Of a DNA stretch of 64,000 bases, positions 13,001 through 25,028 are shown piece by piece. The DNA comes from Todiramphus chloris collaris. Its lineage: Eukaryota; Chordata; Aves; Coraciiformes; Alcedinidae. The stretch covers positions 4,062,446-4,126,445 of the forward strand of contig JANVCC010000077.1 in NCBI GenBank assembly GCA_025345505.1, given 5' to 3'. The position numbers and the translations under genes were made by a program. The first letter of the stretch is position 1, and every line of letters starts with the position of its first letter. The notes beneath the pieces were generated by a model. That model was not told the origin of the DNA and ran no database searches. It worked only from the letters and a program-made list of their open reading frames with translations.

Positions 13001-16000
13001 TCTTTCGAACTGTTCCATCCTTCCCTCCTCCCGCTCCAGATAAAACCTCAAACCAACAAAACATGAACACACACAGAAAAATCCCCTGCAGCAAGGGGTT
13101 CACAATCAGTTCTCCTGTGAGGTGTCTAATTCTTAACATTTCAAACAGTTGTCTATTCCAAGGTACCATTAATTATTTCAACCACCACAGTAACAGACAC
13201 CCAGACCACTAGGCAGGATTGCAGTCCCCCATCCTCATTAGTGAATTAGGCAACGAAAAATATTCGTGGCTGGAGAAATGAGGTTTTCCACCTTGCCCAA
13301 ATGTGTTCAATCAGAAATTATGTTATTCTCTCTCGCTTTCTACTTACAGGACAAATCATCTCATTTTATGCAGGGTACTAAAGAAATAAAACAACCTAAG
13401 TGAAAAAAATATGTTCACCTTTCATTTTGACTATAAGACCGTGTCATTTTTTTTCTGCCCAAATCTAGCCTGTCATTTGCACTTATGAATCACCTTCTAT
13501 TGGCAGCTGCTAAGGGAACAAAAGAAAGATGTCCCAGAAATTTTTTTCTCAAATAAAAAAATATTTTTAAAAAAATAATCAAATATAGTCAAGCGGTCTT
13601 TTCCTCTCTGCTGTTTTTGAAGGGATACAGCTTTAGGTACCTGGAAACAAAAGGATAAAGATGTCCATGTAAAAATATAAAGTGAATAAGAACTTGACAC
13701 ATCACATCTCCCAGGTTACTTTGAACTCTTCAGGCATCATGCAAGAGATAGGGTGAGCTAAGTGCTGCTGTTCAAGAAAAACAGGGGGCAGCAACATCAA
13801 ACAGAAATTAAACTGTATTTGTGGACTGTTTCTTTGTGCTTCATTCCATGGTATTTTCACTGGCTGTAACACTGACATTTATTAGCTCTTGGCCCGTAAA
13901 GCTGGCACGAGACTTATCACAGTCCTAAAACCAGATATCAAAAATCATTTTTCCTCCCTGGTTTAGACGTATCAGAAGCTGTACAGAAGTGCCAAAGCCC
14001 CCTCTTCTTCCAAAAGAAAGTTCTGAGAATGCAACTGCCTGTAGGAGACAAACTGTCTTCAGACCTGCAGCATCATTCATAGGGACATTGGAGTAACACA
14101 AGAATGTCATTTTAAGGCAGCTTTGTAGTCTAAAATCTAAGCAATGGAAATAAAAATCAGCCACGCTAAATCATTGATCAGCACCATAGGCCTGCAATTC
14201 AAATCCTCAGTTTCTGTGATCCTTCCCAAACAAGATGCCATCAAATACCTGAGCATCTTCATTTGCACATTCAGATGGACAGATGTTTTTTTTTCATTAG
14301 ACAGCAAAGCACTGAATCTCAGGTAGGATATTCTGCTGAATCCTTACTTTGAAATGCAGTAGTGCTTAAAATGCAAGCCTGTGGTTCTCAGAAGTGGCTT
14401 TATACTTCATAGTATCAAAGACAAACATGGCAATACCCTTATGGTAAAATACATTTCCATGTGCATGTTAGCAGTGCTTAGCTGAGGTTCTACCTCATGA
14501 GCTGTAGTCTTATGTGCACCCAGTAGTAGAAAGTCTCCTATTACCTTTTGCTATTTCATGTAAAAGGCGTGTGGAAGTAGTGCCATTTTAGGGTGCTGCC
14601 TGGCATGTAAAGACACATGAAGGAATACCATAGAGTTGCCTCTTCAGCCCACTACTTCCAAGACAGACATGCACCTGCCATCTGCTCCCAGTGTTCTTTT
14701 AGACACTATAGGGGCAAGGCAGCATTTTTCTAACTGCCTTTAGTTATTGGGCATAATTTACTTGCCCATGGTAAGCAGCTCAGAAGCTTCACTGTGAACT
14801 GGAAATCTCATGCCAGATGTTCCAACCCCCTACCTTACAGCCAAATCATCCCTGCATCTCACACGAGAAAACTGCATTTCTCTAGTTTTGTAGCTCTGTT
14901 GAACAGGTGTCTCTTAGTAACCATCTTTTCATTTTCTGCACATCTATTTCTTTGGAAGCTCACACCTTACCTGCTGATGGTAATATTATTGCTCTTGCTA
15001 GAAGAGATGCAACACAATTTGTAAGTGCTTTACATTAGAAAACTTGATGTTTTTCATGAGACATGAAACAGACAAACATTAGAAATTTTAATATGGTGCT
15101 ATGTAAATAAATTAGTTTAAAATCTCATACAATTTCAGAAATATTTCCTCTGGACTGAGTTTTTGCAATCACTACACAGAAACTAACTGCCTGAACAAAA
15201 GCTGATATTTTTTTTTCTATTAGTCAAAACAAAAGTCAGCTTTTATGATTTTTCTTTCAGTTCTTGATACTTATGGGTTCATATTTATCACAGAATAAGA
15301 CTGGTGTCTTCAATAATTCATTAAATCGCATTCCAGTGTGCAAGTTTTGTAAATGCTGTGATAAACAGCAATTGAAGTAAATTGTTGACAAACTAGACAC
15401 AAAACCCTCCAAATTGTTTGTTTTCATTTGGAACAAGAATAAAATACCAGGCATCATTTTATTTAAAGCAAGCAGCCAAGACTCAGTCTGATGCTACAAC
15501 CAAGTAGTCGTCATGCAACTAATACGTGATGTGCTTTCAGAAAACCACAAGAACGTATTTTGTTCCATACAGGAAAGGAAGACAGGTCCATAAAACAGTA
15601 AGAGTCTAATGCACGCATGTGAGACCACAGCACACAAGAAGAAAGGCTAAACAGATTGTGGACATAGGGAAAAAAGTCATCAAGCTGTTACAAACGAATT
15701 GTTTCTTTCACTCAAGACAGCAACAAGCTGGGCCACCAAATCACCAGCAATATTTACTTCAACACCTTTTATTAAGCTGTAAATAATAACAGAACACTCA
15801 TCTCTGAGCCTTGTAAGTCTCAGATTTCCACACACTACATCTCAGCACGTACCCTTCAGCCTCCTGTTCTGGCAGCTTTCCTCACCTGCACACACACAAA
15901 TACGTACAAAAACCACTCACAAACCTCACAGAAAGGCCTTTTAGCTACAGGCAAAAATCTGTTACTCAAAATTACAGCATTTCTCAGTAACAGTGTAATA

Positions 16001-16837
16001 ACTGCGTTAGCCACACAGGTGGGAATTAACATTTTGAGAAGAAAAAGTGACACGAGCACAAATATTCCCTAGGGAGGAAGTGGCAAAACCCTGTGCTGAC
16101 TGGATTTGGCATATCACACAACACAATACCCTTGAAGCTAAAAGGACCCATTCAGGTTCCCAGAAGTCCACTGTAGTTAGTCAGAAACTAGTGTGGTATG
16201 AAGGCAACCAGCTAGAGTGAGGGGATGAGAGAAACACACAACATGGTACTGAGATGCGTACATCCACACAGCTTATAGCTCAATACCACACAGCTACACT
16301 TGCTCACGTGGTTACCTCTGGTATTTCTAAGCTAATGCTGCCCAAGAGATGTATACTAAAGGACTCTGAACTGGGCTGTCAGTACAAGCTGGAAAATTTT
16401 TCATTAATGATGTTTTTTAGACCAGACACACAGTGATGAGAAGGTATTTCATTGACCCATTTTCAGTTGAACTGCTGCTCCTTTTGTACTCAAAAAAGAC
16501 CAAAAATATAAGAGGGATTCCATGAAAATGACATATACTGAGTATTTTTCATAATTAAAAAAAAACCCCTCAGTTCTTTGGCCTGAAAGATCCTTCAGTT
16601 TTGCTAATTAACACAATGATGAATACTTCATACTGAGTCTGGTGATTCATCTCAAACAAAAAAATTTAACTGGATATCAAAATATTTTCAGGTGAAGGAC
16701 ACTGCATCCTTTTAATGCCCCTAATTGTGTCTCAGTCAACACATACAATGTCCTTCTCCCTGTTTGCCATTAAGATGACTAAACCAAAATATTAGTTACC
16801 CATGCAATTGCACCTCCAGGTGAAGCTCCCACTACTT

Positions 16838-17044
16838 TAAAGAAAAACCCCAAATAAACAAAAACCACTCCAAACAAAAAAAACACAACCAACTAAAAGA
16901 AACAAACAAAAAAACCCCATACAACAACAAACAAAAAACCCCAAAAAGACACCACAAAGACAACTCAGACAAAAAGAAACAAAAAACCACACACACACAA
17001 AAAAAAAAAACCCACAACCAAACCAACCAAAACACACCACAAAA
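16838..17044 (+). repeat. A/C-rich low-complexity tract
   Basis: About 200 bases made almost entirely of A and C on the plus strand, mixing poly-A, AAAAAAACCCC units, AACA units and a short CACACA run. It is not a perfect tandem repeat. Several shorter tracts with the same make-up and orientation occur elsewhere in the window. Frames read through it on the minus strand give phenylalanine/tryptophan/cysteine-rich nonsense and are not genes. Confidence 0.92.
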
Positions 17045-19204
17045 TTCAGATAACTTCCACAGGTTCCTACACTCTCTCAGGCATTTCGAGCAGAATTTGA
17101 TTCTACTAATTAGAAATCCATAACAGGTTTTACTTCTGGAATTTAATATCCCTTGAAAAGAACTCAGGGGATGAGAGTTTAGCCCTAACTTCAGGCTTCA
17201 GAGCTTAATTTTAGGTACCACTGTTTGAAAAAAAAAGCACTCATATAAATAACACAAAACATATATGGAAGCACTTTAGGTTCCTCAAGGAGGAAGTTGT
17301 TGATGTATCAAGGACACATTTGCAACCATATCACATAAAACATTACCCTGGGCACGTACAACAAACAAGTTTGACTGAATTCTGTAAAACTTTTCAGAAA
17401 ACATTGAAGGAAAGTTCTGAAGATAAGAAAAAAAACAAACCAAACCAAAACAACAAAAAAAAAAAGCTTGCCAGAATTCCTCAGGCTTGACACTACAAGG
17501 TGTAGTTTGAAGGTTCAAAATTTGTAAGGTCACATTTTCAAGGAGAGAAAGCGGGGGAAAAGCAACAACTGATACGTGAAAGCATAAGATCACTGCAGGA
17601 TTACAATAAAGTTATCTCTGCGATGTAGCACAGCACTGCCAGAAGTAATTAGTACTCTATCTGGAAGATGTATATTACCAGCAAGAGATCTGTGATTACT
17701 TCTAGTTGAGCTAATGAAAGACCTGTGCTTATCCTTATTCCAATTCATTTCTATTCTCTCCTATCTGGCTTTATCAGCATTGGGATTAACATCAGTAATA
17801 GGGCTGTATGCATATTTACACATTGTAATTAAGTGCTGGGGGAAGACAGAAGGGAGCTTTTTATGATCATTTATTAAAATGCAGGCATGCTGCTAATCAG
17901 AGTCAAAATTCAGCAAGAAGTTATTAGAAAATAAAACCCCACTTTAGGATGAGAAAACAAGAGTTCTCTGGAGCCCTCCTTGGGTAGACGACTTAAGCAG
18001 GATTCACAGACAGCATCAAAGGAACACTACAGAAAATGCTAGAGTACCCATCTGAACAATTTGTGTTACAGTTAAGGCGGGTTCACAAACTCAGTGTTTC
18101 AAGCAGAGAAGCAGTAATTCACCTGGTAGATAATGCCCATCGTATCAACAAAAGATGAAGATCTTTACCATTATGGCCTGGATTCAGCAAAGCACTTAAA
18201 CACATTCTTTACATTGAACACCTCCTTGGTATCATCCAAATCTGACAAACTGCATAAAAATGTTTAATTCCAAGGGCAGTTTCCCTTGCACTGACAAGAT
18301 TTAAGCCTCTGCTTCACTTACTGTGCTGCTAAAGTCGCGTACAGCTGGTTGCAATGCACAACTGCATATGCAGGTTTGTCATCAGTGGGCCCCTTGCACC
18401 ATCAGTTTTTGTTCAGCATCATAAGGCAACTCATTCACTACAATATGTTTTTCACTAAGATCTCTCTCGAGCAGATTTGCCCAAGTTTGATTTCCAGCAC
18501 ACATTCTGAAGGCTAGAGCATTTTATTATGTTACACTGGATTTATGTAGTTAGTAGAAAATACTTTGGCAGAGATTACAGATGGTACAGAAATTCAGCTA
18601 AAAAAATAAACAATCCTCTGATCATTACACCAAAATACATTTTAAGTATTTGTTACCTGAGATTTTTAACATGTGTAGTGATATGATTTATATCATCTTC
18701 TGCCTACTATCATACTGTAAAATAAGCACTTGAGGCTCAATTAAGATTTCAGTTCCTTCCAACAAATTTCCACTGAAGTCAATCAGGTGACCAAATTTTT
18801 CAGTCATTTATATTCACAAGGTTTCAGATGAGCTACGCCCGTGTCCTAAAGATGTCTCTACTTTGAGGGCTATCCTTGAGGGCCAGTATTTTTACCACTC
18901 CCATTAATAAGCACCATAAGTCTTCTGCCTTCTTATTTACCTTCTCACTTTCAACAAAGCTGTTACATTCCAGCAGCAAAGCCAGTACCAGCTGCATTAA
19001 TGCTTTAAAATCTTTAATGATTAATTGCATTTATATAAGTGCCAAGGCATTTTATTCTTAAGGCTGTATATTACTATGCTGTCTGCTGGAGACAACCTTT
19101 GTGTGCCACATGCACAAGCCAAAACTCAGGAATAACTGTACTCAGCAACAGAGCTACAAAACTCATCAGGGAAACTAAATACATTATAAACATTAATTTC
19201 AGTC
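17045..19204. other. Unique non-coding DNA with regulatory-looking stretch
   Basis: No gene is recognised. It includes a second A/C-rich run at 17427-17465. The sequence 17765-17930 resembles a conserved non-coding element and is listed separately. Confidence 0.65.
17765..17930. promoter_or_regulatory. Candidate conserved non-coding element
   Basis: Complex unique sequence with dense homeodomain-type cores: 'gggattaac', 'gtaattaagtg' (a TAATTA palindrome overlapping a TTAAGTG NKX2-like site), 'atgatcat', 'tttattaaaat' and 'gctaatcag'. There is no low-complexity run inside it. The style resembles vertebrate developmental enhancers. Conservation cannot be tested here, so this is inference. Confidence 0.25.
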
Positions 19205-19345
19205 ACATGCCCTCATCTGTGAAATGTGTAATTATTATCCCCATTTAGCACAAGTGGTAAAACTAAAGGAGAATGATTTGTTCAGGTCAAACAAGGTGTA
19301 TGGCACAGAACAGAGTGCTCATAACTCCAACCCAGCACTCTAGCC
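19205..19345 (-). mobile_element. MIR-like ancient SINE fragment
   Basis: Read on the plus strand, the order is 'attattatccccattt', a degraded 'gaaactgaggcacagagagg' equivalent, a degraded 'gacttgcccaaggtcac' equivalent, then 'aactccaacccagcactc'. This is the order of the reverse complement of the MIR SINE core and its tRNA-derived head. It is strongly diverged, as expected for a pre-avian amniote SINE. A CR1/L3-derived tail of similar sequence is the main alternative. Confidence 0.5.
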
Positions 19346-20943
19346 AGAAAAACAGCTTTTCTTCATATAAGCCACATAATTAAATTATTTTAGTCCACTA
19401 TACAAATTACTAGAAGCCAATACAATGAAAGCAAGGCTACACTTTCTTCCTCAAGCCTAAATAACAAGTTTATCTTTTCACTTGCCCACCTTTAGTATTC
19501 TCATGAATATTCACATCAGAGTTTCTCCCAGAATGCTCTGGAGAAATAAAAAAAAAAAAGAGTAACAACCTATTAAAAAAAAAGGTATCTAATGACCTAC
19601 TACAACTTGGAGTCATTTGTTGGCTGCAGTTATTAACTGCTTACACACAGCCTCAAAGGTAAGAAAGGAAGTCTGTGGACTGAGTCCAAAGCTAGCAACC
19701 AGGTTCTGATGATAAAGAGATCTGTCCAAAGTAAGTAGGTTTGAATTGGCAACTTGACAGAAGCTTAAGCGATTCACTTACTTTACATGCATATTTGTGT
19801 GTTTTTTCTTTTTTTTTTTTGAGGGGGGTAAATTACAAACAATTCTAAAGTCCTTACTACAGGAATGGAAGCAGTTTGTTAGGTGATTTCATCAGCAATA
19901 TAAACCTGCAGCTAATTTTTTCTTTCTGTACTGTGGGGTTACAGGAAATAATGTTGCTGATAGGTTAATTCCATAGGAGAATTAACATCCATAAAAAAAG
20001 CCAAATGAGAGGTCCGCAGCAGAGCACACCCCAGCAGAGGTGTGCCACACTTTGGTTCTGCCTCCACCGCCTCAATTGGAGAGATGAGAGTGCTTTGCAA
20101 GAACAAATCAGACCATGCCTCTGAAACCCCTTGCTCCCTTCAGGATGGTGCTTCTCTTCAGCTTGTCTCAGCTCCCTCATTGGTTAAAGCAGAAGGGACT
20201 ACACTTTGTTTTATAGCTCTGGGTGGTAACAGGACAAAAATTGCCTTGAAGTGTCTCTGAAATCACTAGTGGAAGGCAGAGCCTGCAGTACTGATGGGAC
20301 TCTACCACCAAGTTTTTCCATCAGCCTCAGAAGCATCACTTCATACTCCTGTATCACTGCTGCTCCTCTCGATTTTGGCCTGTTCTTTCTACTTTCCTTT
20401 TTATATACACACATCTCTAGAGAGAAATTCCTTCTGTTCAGGTCTTCCCAGAGGTCACTGCACTATTTCATAGCTGAGCTGCAGATCACTCATTACCTCA
20501 GCAACACTGTCAGACATACCTGAGGAATGTGTGGTCATGGCATCTTGTCTCATCAGTCCCTCACTAATGCCTTCACATGTAGGGCCATTTCTTATTTACA
20601 ATATACCCTTCACACCTTTAAATTTAAATCAATGTAAGTAGAAATCAGGCATTTTTCACAGCAATCCATGTAATTCAGCTTGGCAGCATGAAATTGTCGG
20701 TAGATAAGCAATATTAGCTTTGTATGACAAGGATCTCCTGGGAACTTGTTCTATGAGAGGACTTCAGGTGCTGCAGTAATAAACCATTATGCTCCACCCC
20801 TAAGCAACTGTATTACAACCTTTTCAAAGGACAGCTGAAAACTGGAAAAGTGGCTCAATCCTGATTTGTTAGTGCAAACATCAAGGGTATGCAAGACCTT
20901 AAATTATCATCTCATCCTCCAGCAGGAAATCCTATACTACATT
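19346..20943. other. Unique non-coding DNA, no gene recognised
   Basis: Unique sequence. It includes short poly-A runs near 19549 and 19575 and a T-rich run at about 19804-19820 followed by a short G run. No protein or RNA gene is recognised. Confidence 0.65.
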
Positions 20944-20979
20944 AACTCTTTCAGTAGGTGTCATAGTGATGGTACCCTT
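20944..20979. repeat. 36-bp dispersed repeat, copy 1
   Basis: This 36-base segment begins 'aactctttcagtaggtgtc' and ends 'ggtaccctt'. It recurs at 24528-24563 with one mismatch. Flanking bases do not align. Copy 1 lies 20 bases from the 3' end of the minus-strand CR1 at 21000. I do not recognise the parent sequence; it may be a relic of an old dispersed repeat. Confidence 0.8.
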
Positions 20980-20999
20980 GTTGCCTACTGTCAGACATC

Positions 21000-21385
21000 G
21001 CAGAATCATAAAATGGTAGGGGTTGGAAGGCACCTCTGGAGATCATGGAGTCCAACCCCCCTGCCAGAGCAGGATCACCCAGGGCAGGCCACACAGGAAC
21101 AGATCCAGGCAGGTCTTGAAAGTCTCTAGAGAAAGAGACTCCACAGCCTCTCTGGTCAGCCTGTTCCAGGGCTCGGTCACTCTCACAGTGAAGAAGTTTC
21201 CTCATATTGAGGTGGAACTTCCTGTGTCTCACCTTGCTCTCATTACCTCTCATCCTATCACAGGGCATAACTGAAAAGACGCTGGCTCCTTCTACTTGAC
21301 ACCCACTCTTGAGATATCTGTAACCATTAATAAGATACCCTCTCAGTCTTGTCTTTTCCAGGCTAAACAGTTCCAGGGCTCTCAG
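21000..21385 (-). mobile_element. CR1 LINE fragment, 3' end and ORF2 C-terminus
   Basis: The reverse complement is a 5'-truncated CR1. The plus strand begins at the CR1 3' terminus ('cagaatcataaaatggtag', 'ggttggaaggcacctctgg'). It continues through 'cccctgccagagcaggatc' and 'cagcctgttccagggctc', then the segment encoding the end of ORF2. The minus-strand translation retains the CR1 pattern RxRGNxSKxRHRKFHLNMRK. Stop codons and shifts elsewhere make it inactive. Similarity fades near 21385, around the 'ggctaaacag' segment. Confidence 0.95.
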
Positions 21386-22199
21386 ATTATCTGTGGACCA
21401 CCATCAGGGAGGTTTTCATTAGCATGGCTTTTTCTGCCTACTAATACCACTCCCAATAAGATCAGTGCTCCTAACCTTTGATGCAAATTATCCCCCTTGT
21501 GTTTATTTACATTTCAGTTCCTTCTACTGTTGGAGCAACCTTGCCTTGCTGTTTTCAGGACAGTTGCCCATGCTGGGTTGCTGTGTATTAGCTTACTAGT
21601 GGTGACTAACACCTTCTGGTGACCTACTTGTTTACTAGAATCTAACATCTGTTCACTCTGAACACACACGCTATTGAGTTTAGATAGGGAGCGTGTTGCA
21701 GGACTCCACCTCTGCCTGAAGCCTCCAGAAGTGTGAGACAGAGACCTGTTCTCCTTCTCCTATCATGTCTTCCAAAGGCTGTCCAAAAAACCCAACACAT
21801 TCCTTCAAAGTTATCTGCTGACAGACCCTAGCAAACAGGTACAATAGTCACAGACTGCTGGGTTGTTTCTCCTTTGTCTATCATGCCTGCAGACCAAACT
21901 CAACTTTTGACACGCTGACCATGGCTTTGGGAAAGGGGTCTTCAAAATTTCCAAAAACACCTAGAATGTTCTTTTAAGGAAATCTTTGGCAAATCTCGAA
22001 TAGAACAGTCTTCCTGACTAAAAAAGGTCTGTCCATCAAGGAAGAACTGCCCTAAGCATCCAGTCACTAGCAGATGGTGGCCTTCAACGAAGTGCCTTAT
22101 GTGAATCCAGAAAATTAATTCTTGCAAGTTTTAAATGCATCATTGACACAGACAACCAAGTTGGGAAGGATTTATGTTTCTGATGTTGGCCAAGTCACT

Positions 22200-22370
22200 G
22201 GGCCCAACAGCCATTACCTACATAATTAATTTCGGTACTACTTTTACATCCATTAGGGAGGAAAATAGGCTACTCTTTTCATGCAGTGCACTGCTTTGCC
22301 ATTTGTTATGGGTTTTAATCACAAAGATAATAGATGTCATAACATTAATAGCAAGAAAGATGTGTTAGGC
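22200..22370. promoter_or_regulatory. Candidate conserved non-coding element
   Basis: Complex unique sequence with 'cattacctacataattaatt', 'gggttttaatcacaaag', 'tgtcataacattaatag' and a 12-bp palindrome GCAGTGCACTGC at 22283-22294. The homeodomain-like cores and absence of simple repeats suggest a regulatory element. This is inference without alignment. Confidence 0.2.
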
Positions 22371-24099
22371 AGGAGGTTACTTAAATATCCCCAGTGTTTG
22401 TCAAAGACTGGCACAAAACTAAGCAAAAAAGACACCAGTGCGTAAAATAAGTGTTTAAAAAAAAACCCCTAAGTTTTCTGCTTGCACTGCAGTCTTAAGA
22501 AGTGGGATAGGAATTTCAGACCCTATTCAAGACAGCATCAGAATAGTCAGGACAAACAATGACAGTCTTCACATTATAGGGCAAGACAAGCAGCTTGTAC
22601 CAGCTACAGGAAAGGCTGCCTGAACATAAACTTTAGCCAGAAGAGAGTGAAGCTGTTGTACAGTAGAGAGAGTCAACTTCACCATCAGACTACAATCTAC
22701 ATGACAGGTTTTTTATTTTTCCTTCACTTGCTCTGTGAGACAAAGAACATTTTTGCACTTAATGTTTCATCCCATCTAAGGCTGGGCTATTAACCAGGGT
22801 GGTTTCCCAGGAAAAGGACAAAGCACACACATTAAAAAATAATTCATTTTTCCTACTGCTGACTTCAGTGCAATCCAAAGAATAAATAAAAACCCATCCT
22901 ACACAGGAATCCTTTTCTTAAAGACAGATATGCTTGACTTTTGATCTGCAAAGTTACATGTATAGCTGCCTAGAAAATTTAGTACGTGTATATGTATAAA
23001 AACATTTATATAAATACATACTTGTATATGTGAAAAGGAATCTTGTTAAATCAGTGTGAAACTCAGTGACATTCCTTCTCATTTTTTAATGTATTTTACT
23101 GAGGCAGAAGTTTTGTGGGTAACAGTTATTTGCCCACCTGAAATAAATTTTTCCCCTCATATTCAAGTATCACTTGCTTGCTTTTAAATATAGAGCTTTT
23201 GCATAGGGTTTTATAACAATCTGGTGAAACTTAAACTTGAGAAACCTTAGAAGTTGTCAGATCAATGACATTCTTGGTGGAAAAATTCAGAATGTTAATA
23301 CTTCTTTCCAGATTTACTTGGAAGTCTGCTACTTTTTTTTTTAATTAGTCATATTGCAGTAGATTGCCATTAGTTATGGAATCTCCTAAAAGCTGACAGA
23401 AAAAGCCTTGCAAATTTACTACTGATACTACACATAGGTTCAAAGAAGTCTTCCAAAATTTGACATTCATACTCCATATATTATGAAGCTGAGTAAAACT
23501 CAAGATATGACATGCTACCTTTACGAGGATGCTATACCTGAAAACAGGAACTATTCATTTGAGAAAACATTTGTTAACTTCAGTTAAATCTAGCAAAGGA
23601 AAAGGGATGTTAGAAGTGAATTTTCTGCAGGATCTAAAGAAGAGAAAGAGAGAGACTCTGCCAAACTCTGTTTATGAAAAATAAGTGGTTCACAGTCATT
23701 ATGAGGCATTAAAAATCCAAAGAATGACTTCAGTGCTTTCATAAAGATCTGATTCAAGCACATTCAGTGGAAACACAGATTTTTATTTTTTTTTTAACTG
23801 CTGCTTGTGCCACCGTGACTATACAGGTAACTGCAGAGGAATGGGCTAAGGCTGTGCTCTAACCCAAAAGGGATCTGCCTAAAGTCTTCCACATTTTTGC
23901 TATTGGCACAGAAATATTAAGGACTGAGCCACTGTCCTACAGGCACTCTAAAAATAAGAGTAAAGAAACACAAACAAATCAAGCATGGGATATAGATCAC
24001 TGCTCCAAAGCAAATATTCACAGCTGGAGTCACTGCTAAATTCTCACTCCTAGAGTCCTTAACACCTGGATCAACTCGGTAGATCTTTCAGACCACCAT

Positions 24100-24195
24100 C
24101 AGGAATGGTCACGGCCATTTTTATTGTGATTTAATTGTAACACACTCAGGATTTCAATAAATCATGCATAAGCCTGAGCTGATGTGAAATACCAA
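24100..24195. promoter_or_regulatory. Candidate conserved non-coding element
   Basis: It contains 'atttttattgtgatttaat' (HOX/CDX-like TTTATTG), 'caataaatcatgcataag' and short CTCAGG/CCTGAG inverted arms around the latter. The sequence is complex and outside all recognised repeats. Regulatory function is inferred only from style. Confidence 0.22.
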
Positions 24196-24527
24196 AATGC
24201 ATCAATGTCTGGTGCAATGACCAGGTAAGGTCAATAGAAGGAACAGGAGGTAACATAGATCACCCATCATGAACCATGCTGAGAACCTTTCATTGCTTCC
24301 AGATTACCTGCACCATAGTGGTCTTAGACATATTAAGAAAAGATCAGAGGGATGATGAACACTCAGGTATCCTCTTCATTCTTCTGTTCAAGCATTTTCT
24401 CAAATATTTTATTACAGCAGTTATCAAGACAGCATTCTCTGATGCCCTGACTCTTCAGTATATGATTCCTGTAAATATGGCTTTCAACAATAAACATGCT
24501 AGTACCAACAAGACCAGTTGTGTAAGC

Positions 24528-24563
24528 AACTCTTTCAGTAGGTGTCATAGTGCTGGTACCCTT
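24528..24563. repeat. 36-bp dispersed repeat, copy 2
   Basis: Second copy of the segment at 20944-20979, in the same orientation, with one mismatch (GCT for GAT). Both copies encode TMTPTERV on the minus strand. Only this copy lies in a longer minus-strand frame, and I do not recognise that protein. Confidence 0.8.
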
Positions 24564-24794
24564 ATAGACCAATAAACTCACCAGCAGCAGGTCACATTTC
24601 TTTAAAATATTAAAATAGCAATGCTGCAAGTACTACAACCTCAAAGAGGATGTGAAAGTACCAGCAGACTGCATTTAAACTGGAAAAGGAAAGAAAGTGA
24701 CTTGTGTTTGCCCTTATTACTGTGCAGAAAAACAATATAATCAGTAAAGCACATTCAAAGCCACTGCATTTTATCATCTTGGGCTTCATTTTTG

Positions 24795-24955
24795 CAGCCA
24801 AAGAAGAATTTATGCTGATTGATTGAAAGCATTACCTAGAGTTTGTGCTATGCTTTACTCATTTATTTGCCAAGGAAGGAGGCTCAGCGCTTATTAGGTA
24901 TTTATTGCATTGGCCAGTTTTACCGAGGCTTTTGAAATGCTATAAAACAGGATAA
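24795..24955. promoter_or_regulatory. Candidate conserved non-coding element
   Basis: Complex unique sequence with 'gctgattgattg' (PBX/MEIS-like), 'cgcttattaggtatttatt' and 'attgcattggccag', the last with an inverted CCAAT core. It lies between the 36-bp repeat and the 25.04 kb hairpin. Function is inferred only. Confidence 0.2.
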
Positions 24956-25028
24956 TCAGGTGAGCAACATCTATATTCATGTTTACAAAGGTTATAAACA
25001 AATTGATCAACTCCAAGGAAGCTTTCAA

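Larger units (their letters stand above)
5192..16837. other. Unique non-coding DNA, no gene recognised
   Basis: About 11.6 kb without a recognisable gene or long interspersed repeat. It contains small simple repeats: A/C-rich run 5728-5754, poly-A 6337-6353 and 6769-6780, (AAAC)n 9598-9617, C-rich 9661-9680 and (AT)n 10037-10050. There is also an A/T-only stretch around 13540-13585. Open frames of up to about 100 codons on either strand look like chance frames. A very short exon-like segment at 9890-9927 on the minus strand is treated as a weak observation only. Confidence 0.65.
21386..24527. other. Unique non-coding DNA, no gene recognised
   Basis: Unique AT-rich sequence with two regulatory-looking stretches, listed separately at 22200-22370 and 24100-24195. 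There are small T runs near 23333 and 23789. No coding evidence is seen. Confidence 0.65.

Noticed and set aside
16832-17040. Two overlapping 67-codon minus-strand frames
   Set aside because: They are read through the A/C-rich tract and consist of Phe/Trp/Cys/Val/Leu low-complexity sequence.
20951-21268. 105-codon minus-strand frame
   Set aside because: It is the degenerate CR1 ORF2 C-terminus, already covered by the CR1 call.
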